From positions 1-9,319 of the forward strand of contig VBMM01000185.1 of assembly GCA_005878415.1 (NCBI GenBank): a DNA stretch of 9,319 nucleotides. Direction: 5' to 3'. Below are positions 6,862 to 9,319 of this stretch, one piece after another. The stretch is from Methanobacteriota archaeon (GTDB lineage: Archaea; Thermoplasmatota; Thermoplasmata; RBG-16-68-12). Position 1 is the first letter of the stretch; the number at the start of each line of letters is the position of its first letter. Position numbers and translations under genes: made by a program. The notes beneath the pieces were generated by a model. The model was not told where the DNA came from. It made no database searches and was given only the letters and a program-made list of their open reading frames with translations.

Positions 6862-7650
6862 TCACGACCTCCGGAACCACGACCGGCGCCGCGGCGCCTC
6901 GACCGGCGGAATCTGGGCTTCTTCCGTGAGGCGGAGGAAGATCTCCTCGAGGCTCTCCGCCTCGTCGATGTGGGCTTGCGCGCGAAGCGCCGCCAGATCG
7001 CCCGTCGCGACGTTCCGGCCGTGATGGATGATCGCCACGCGCTTGCACAGCCGCTCGGCGGTGTCGAGCTGGTGCGTCGACACGAGGACCGTACCGCCCG
7101 CCCGGGCGATCGACATCAGGCGATCCTTCAGCCGGTGCTGCCCCGCGGGGTCGATGCCGATCAGCGGCTCGTCCAGGATGAGGGTGCGCGGCTCGTGGAG
7201 GATCGCCGCGGCGAAGGCGATTTTCGCCTTCATGCCCTTCGACAGCGAGGCGATCGTCTCGTCCGCCTTCGGCGCGAGGTCCAAGAACGCAAGCAGTTCC
7301 GACGTCCGGGCGGCGATCCGCTCCTTCGGCAAGTCGCGGATCCGGCCGACGTATCCGAGGAATTCCGCCGGCGTCAGGTACTCGGGCAGCGTGGGCGCCT
7401 CGGGCATGTACCCGATGTCCGCCTTGTAGGCGACGGGGTCGGCGAGGACATCGTGTCCGTTGACGCGCACGACGCCGTAGTCGGGTCGCAACAACCCGAC
7501 GAGGATTTTCAGCGTGGTCGTCTTGCCGGCGCCGTTCGGGCCGATGAGGCCGACGATCTCGCCCTCGTACGCCTGGAGCGAGAGGCCTTGGAGGGCGGCC
7601 TGCCCGTCGTACGACTTCCAGAGCTGTTCGATATCGATCGCGAGCGCCAT
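6862..7650 (-). CDS. ABC-2-type transporter ATPase (CcmA/NatA-like)
   Basis: This 262-residue ATPase is the energy-coupling partner of the permease that follows. Motifs in order: A-loop (LWKSYDGQAALQGLSL), Walker A GPNGAGKTTT (about residues 37-46), Q-loop region IGYMPEAPTLPEYLTPAEFL, signature LSKGMKAKI, Walker B TLILDEPLIGIDP, and H-loop VSTHQLD. LSKGM in place of LSGGQ is common in ATPases of ABC-2 exporters. The C-terminal tail is basic (RRRSWFRRS) and might contact the membrane. The start is ATG 7650, giving MALAIDIEQLWKSY at the normal distance from the A-loop. No Shine-Dalgarno or clear TATA box is visible upstream. It comes 66 bases after the TPR gene on the same strand. Confidence 0.93.
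   Translation of the reverse strand: MALAIDIEQLWKSYDGQAALQGLSLQAYEGEIVGLIGPNGAGKTTTLKILVGLLRPDYGVVRVNGHDVLADPVAYKADIGYMPEAPTLPEYLTPAEFLGYVGRIRDLPKERIAARTSELLAFLDLAPKADETIASLSKGMKAKIAFAAAILHEPRTLILDEPLIGIDPAGQHRLKDRLMSIARAGGTVLVSTHQLDTAERLCKRVAIIHHGRNVATGDLAALRAQAHIDEAESLEEIFLRLTEEAQIPPVEAPRRRSWFRRS
6867..6872 (-). promoter_or_regulatory. Shine-Dalgarno site for the ABC-2 permease gene
   Basis: GGAGGT on this strand lies within the last codons of the upstream ATPase gene, eight bases before GTG 6858. It is the best Shine-Dalgarno match noticed in the window and marks coupled translation of the ATPase-permease pair. Confidence 0.7.
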
Positions 7651-7684
7651 GCGGATCGCGGCGGGGACCGCATCCGTCCCACAT

Positions 7685-7703
7685 GAACGCTCTTACGGCG
7701 TTC
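7685..7703. repeat. Short inverted repeat between the TPR and ATPase genes
   Basis: GAACGC (7685-7690) and GCGTTC (7698-7703) form a 6-bp stem with a 7-base loop. It lies 13 bases downstream of the TPR stop and 35-53 bases upstream of the ATPase ATG. No T-tract follows on either strand, so it is a poor terminator; it could be a regulator-binding site or chance. Confidence 0.35.
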
Positions 7704-7716
7704 CCGCATGGACGCC

Positions 7717-8349
7717 TCAGACGACCTTGTTGCCGAGCATCGCGCGGAGGCGGTCCGCCTTCGCCTTCATGCCCTCTCGATCGTAGAAGACGACGGCCTC
7801 GGCGAGGTCCTCGCGCCACCGGTCCTCGTCGTGGATCGCCCGGCGGAGCTGGGCTTGCGCCTCCCACGCGGCCGCGACGCCGGCCCAGTCGCCCGCCGCG
7901 CCGAGGACGTCCTGCGCCTTCGTGAACGTGACGAACGCGAGGTCGAGCCGGCCCGTCCTCCCGTACACGGTCGCGAGGTTCAGGAACGCCCACCCGCGAC
8001 CCTGGACGGACGCCTTGTCGTCCTCGCGATGGAACCGATCGAGCGCCTCGAGGAGGAATGCCTCCGCCCGCGCGGGATCGTCGCGGTTCGCCGCGAACAC
8101 CCCGGCGGCGAGGAGGGCCTGCGCCACGACGTCGGGGTCGCGGCTGTTCTTCGCCTCGTGCAGCGCCGCGTCGAGGGCCGTGCGGGCGTCGTCCCATCGG
8201 CGGAGTTCCATGAGGGCGTTCCCCCGCCGGAGGAGCGCGATCGCCCGCATCGCGCCGGCTTCGCGGCCCCCCTCCGCTCGGAGGCGCGCGACCAGGCCGT
8301 CGTATGCGGACGCGGCCTCCTCCCAGTGCAGAGTGCGCTCCTGCTCCAC
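7717..8349 (-). CDS. TPR-repeat protein, soluble
   Basis: The product is 210 residues of helical repeats with no signal peptide or membrane segment, so it is probably cytoplasmic. About four TPR-like units are visible: MRAIALLRRGNALMELRRW-ARTALDAAL, VVAQALLAAGVFAANRDDP-AEAFLLEAL, AFLNLATVYGRTGRLDLAF, and VAAAWEAQAQLRRAIHDED-WREDLAEAV. It ends KADRLRAMLGNKVV. TPRs hold protein partners; which ones is unknown, though position suggests a link with the ABC-2 pair 66 bases downstream or the SHOCT membrane protein upstream. The start is doubtful. GTG 8349 is the only canonical start near the N-terminus, but it has no Shine-Dalgarno at proper distance and the frame upstream reads AKEFARVLHEA, natural protein, back to the TAG of the SHOCT gene (8398-8400). 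The real N-terminus may lie between 8350 and 8397. Confidence 0.8.
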   Translation of the reverse strand: MEQERTLHWEEAASAYDGLVARLRAEGGREAGAMRAIALLRRGNALMELRRWDDARTALDAALHEAKNSRDPDVVAQALLAAGVFAANRDDPARAEAFLLEALDRFHREDDKASVQGRGWAFLNLATVYGRTGRLDLAFVTFTKAQDVLGAAGDWAGVAAAWEAQAQLRRAIHDEDRWREDLAEAVVFYDREGMKAKADRLRAMLGNKVV

Positions 8350-8397
8350 GGCCTCGTGCAGGACGCGGGCGAATTCCTTCGCTTCGATGTGCCCACC

Positions 8398-8751
8398 CTA
8401 GTGCGGCGGGCCCTCGAGGTCCGCACGCATCCGCAGGTATTCGTCGCGCGTGATTTCACCCTTCGCGTATCGCGCGTCGAGGATCGATCGCGGCTCGCTG
8501 TGCGGCGGCATGCCGGCCGTCGCGACGGGCGTCGGCGTCATCGAGACGGCCTTCGCGACGAACACGAGGGCGAGGACCGCGAGGCCGAGGACGAAAGCGC
8601 CCCGGAGCGTCCAGCCTGCGTCGAGCGCGGGGCGGGGACCGACGATCGAACCCCAAACGCCGAACCACAAGGCGAACGGGGTGAAGATCAGGAGCGCGGC
8701 CGCGAGGACGATCCAGAACGCGGGGTCCTGGCGCAACGAGTGAGTCGACAC
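8398..8751 (-). CDS. Small two-helix membrane protein with SHOCT tail
   Basis: The product is 117 residues. There are two membrane segments (FWIVLAAALLIFTPFALWF at about 12-30, and AFVLGLAVLALVFVAKAV at about 52-69), then a Pro/Thr-rich linker and a C-terminal SHOCT motif (ILDARYAKGEITRDEYLRMR). SHOCT is a short helical tail, often on membrane proteins and thought to mediate oligomerisation or other protein contacts. Both ends are probably cytoplasmic given the basic/polar flanks. The start GTG 8751 is fixed by a strong box A centred 27 bases upstream, as in leaderless archaeal transcripts. Its TAG stop is followed directly and in the same frame by coding-like sequence of the TPR gene, so the two are co-transcribed. 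Confidence 0.85.
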   Translation of the reverse strand: MSTHSLRQDPAFWIVLAAALLIFTPFALWFGVWGSIVGPRPALDAGWTLRGAFVLGLAVLALVFVAKAVSMTPTPVATAGMPPHSEPRSILDARYAKGEITRDEYLRMRADLEGPPH

Positions 8752-8772
8752 GGACCGCTCGACGGGCCCGCG

Positions 8773-8782
8773 GTTATTTGAA
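8773..8782 (-). promoter_or_regulatory. Archaeal box A (TATA) promoter of the SHOCT-protein gene
   Basis: The strand reads TTCAAATAAC in an otherwise GC-rich region, centred 27 bases before GTG 8751. That is the standard archaeal box A to transcription-start distance, and implies a leaderless mRNA starting at or next to the GTG. It probably drives the SHOCT and TPR genes, perhaps also the ABC-2 pair. Confidence 0.65.
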
Positions 8783-8800
8783 CCTGCGCAACCACGCAGG
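8783..8800. repeat. Perfect inverted repeat abutting the box A
   Basis: CCTGCG (8783-8788) and CGCAGG (8795-8800) are separated by six bases. On the minus strand this sits directly upstream of box A, where the BRE lies, and 17 bases after the aminotransferase stop. It could be an operator controlling TFB access, or a hairpin at the end of the aminotransferase transcript; it lacks a T-run. Confidence 0.45.
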
Positions 8801-8817
8801 AGGCTCGCGACCGCGGC

Positions 8818-9319
8818 TCACGACGGCGGTGCGAGGCCCTCGACCGCCCCGAGGATCCGCTCGAGGTCCGCCGGCCCGACGCCCGGATGGACGGGCAGCT
8901 CGAACAGTCGCGGGGTGAGGTCCTCCGTGACCGGGCATCGTCCCCGGATCCTCAGGTCGCGCAACGCCTGCTGGCGGTACAGGGGCATGGGGTACGACGG
9001 CCGGCAGCCGATGCCTTCGTCAGTGAGCGCCCGGACGATCTCGTCGCGGTCGAGCGGGAAGGCGTCCTCCCGCCGGACGACGTACTGGTAGTACGCGTGG
9101 ACCATCCAATTGCCTTCGGACGGCGGGATGAGGCCGTCGATGCCCTCGAGCCCTTTCGTCAGCGCGCGGGCGTTCGCCCGGCGGGCCTTGACCCAGCCGT
9201 CGAGCCGCTTGAGCTGCACGAGGCCGATCGCCGCCGCGATCTCCGTCATGCGGTAGTTGAAGCCGACGAGTACGTGTTCGTACTTCGACGCCTGCCCCTG
9301 GTCCCGCAAGAGCCGGGCT
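8818..9319 (-). CDS. DegT/DnrJ/EryC1/StrS-family aminotransferase, C-terminal part
   Basis: This is the C-terminal ~166 residues of a PLP-dependent sugar aminotransferase; the frame is open to the window edge, so the gene begins outside. The family signature GFNYRMTEIAAAIGLVQLKRL is present. It is followed by the dimer-side loop WMVHAYYQYVVRRED, the GIGCRPSYPMPLYRQQ region, and the terminal ELPVHPGVGPADLERILGAV. The Schiff-base lysine lies upstream and cannot be checked. Family members aminate keto-sugars on nucleotide carriers for surface glycans, glycoprotein sugars or lipopolysaccharide-like material; acetylated or other downstream steps are not visible. The TTG at 9309 is internal, not a start. 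It ends 66 bases before the next gene on the strand, which has its own promoter, so it belongs to a different, probably surface-sugar, transcription unit. Confidence 0.93.
   Translation of the reverse strand, partial: ARLLRDQGQASKYEHVLVGFNYRMTEIAAAIGLVQLKRLDGWVKARRANARALTKGLEGIDGLIPPSEGNWMVHAYYQYVVRREDAFPLDRDEIVRALTDEGIGCRPSYPMPLYRQQALRDLRIRGRCPVTEDLTPRLFELPVHPGVGPADLERILGAVEGLAPPS

Noticed and set aside
5323..7686. Long plus-strand open frame of 787 codons opposite the ABC-2 pair
   Set aside because: It has shadow composition (Arg/Glu/Asp/Gly-rich), no motifs, and complete overlap with two intact ABC genes.
5768..8197. 809-codon minus-strand frame overlapping the ABC-2 genes and the TPR gene
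   Set aside because: It is the alternative frame of real genes, almost entirely Arg, Pro, Gly and Ala, with no family resemblance.
8398..8400. TAG read as pyrrolysine to fuse the SHOCT and TPR proteins
   Set aside because: SHOCT is normally the C-terminal element, TAG also ends the GTPase frame, and no pyl genes are visible. Separate proteins are simpler.
1..9319. CRISPR arrays, tRNA/rRNA genes, insertion sequences, phage or defence genes
   Set aside because: I saw no regularly spaced repeats, no tRNA-like cloverleaf motifs, and no transposase, integrase or nuclease signature in any credible frame.

Overview
The window looks like high-GC (about two-thirds G+C by eye) euryarchaeal DNA, most plausibly from a Thermoplasmata-type lineage. 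The archaeal signs are a stand-alone Ras/Rab-like GTPase next to a membrane receptor-like protein, a tandem FtsX/MacB permease of a style common in these archaea, and an AT-rich box A about 27 bases upstream of a GTG start, as in leaderless archaeal transcripts. Many starts are GTG. No rRNA, tRNA, insertion sequence or CRISPR array is visible. The lineage is an inference; a phylogeny is needed to fix it.

Layout. Plus strand, 1-1734: the 3' part of a single-pass membrane protein with an extracellular beta-rich region and a cytoplasmic regulatory-type domain; a Ras-like small GTPase that is broken (switch I missing, reading frame shifted); and a very small YHS-domain metal-binding-type protein. 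Minus strand, 9319-1757, in order of transcription: the C-terminal part of a DegT/DnrJ/EryC1/StrS sugar aminotransferase; a small two-helix membrane protein with a SHOCT tail under its own promoter; a TPR protein; an ABC-2-type pair (ATPase then a polytopic permease, translationally coupled); and a LolD/MacB-type ATPase followed after 9 bases by a large tandem FtsX permease. The two groups converge at 1735-1756. There is no gene-free stretch over 300 bases.

Working together. The minus-strand block holds two separate ABC export-type machines in series. The plus-strand pair looks like a receptor-GTPase signalling module. The substrates and the signal cannot be read from the sequence.

Most notable observation. 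Inside the minus-strand FtsX permease, about 180-200 bases (roughly 4014-4200) are backwards. The MacB-type extracytoplasmic sequence that belongs in the protein is readable only on the plus strand there, while the permease frame reads through it as an Arg/Asp-rich shadow without a stop. The same gene also has a frameshift with lost sequence near 3330, and the GTPase has a similar lesion near 1075. Three rearrangement or deletion scars in 3.2 kb, and none recognised in the following 5 kb, mean that assembly or amplification error must be tested before any biology is claimed.
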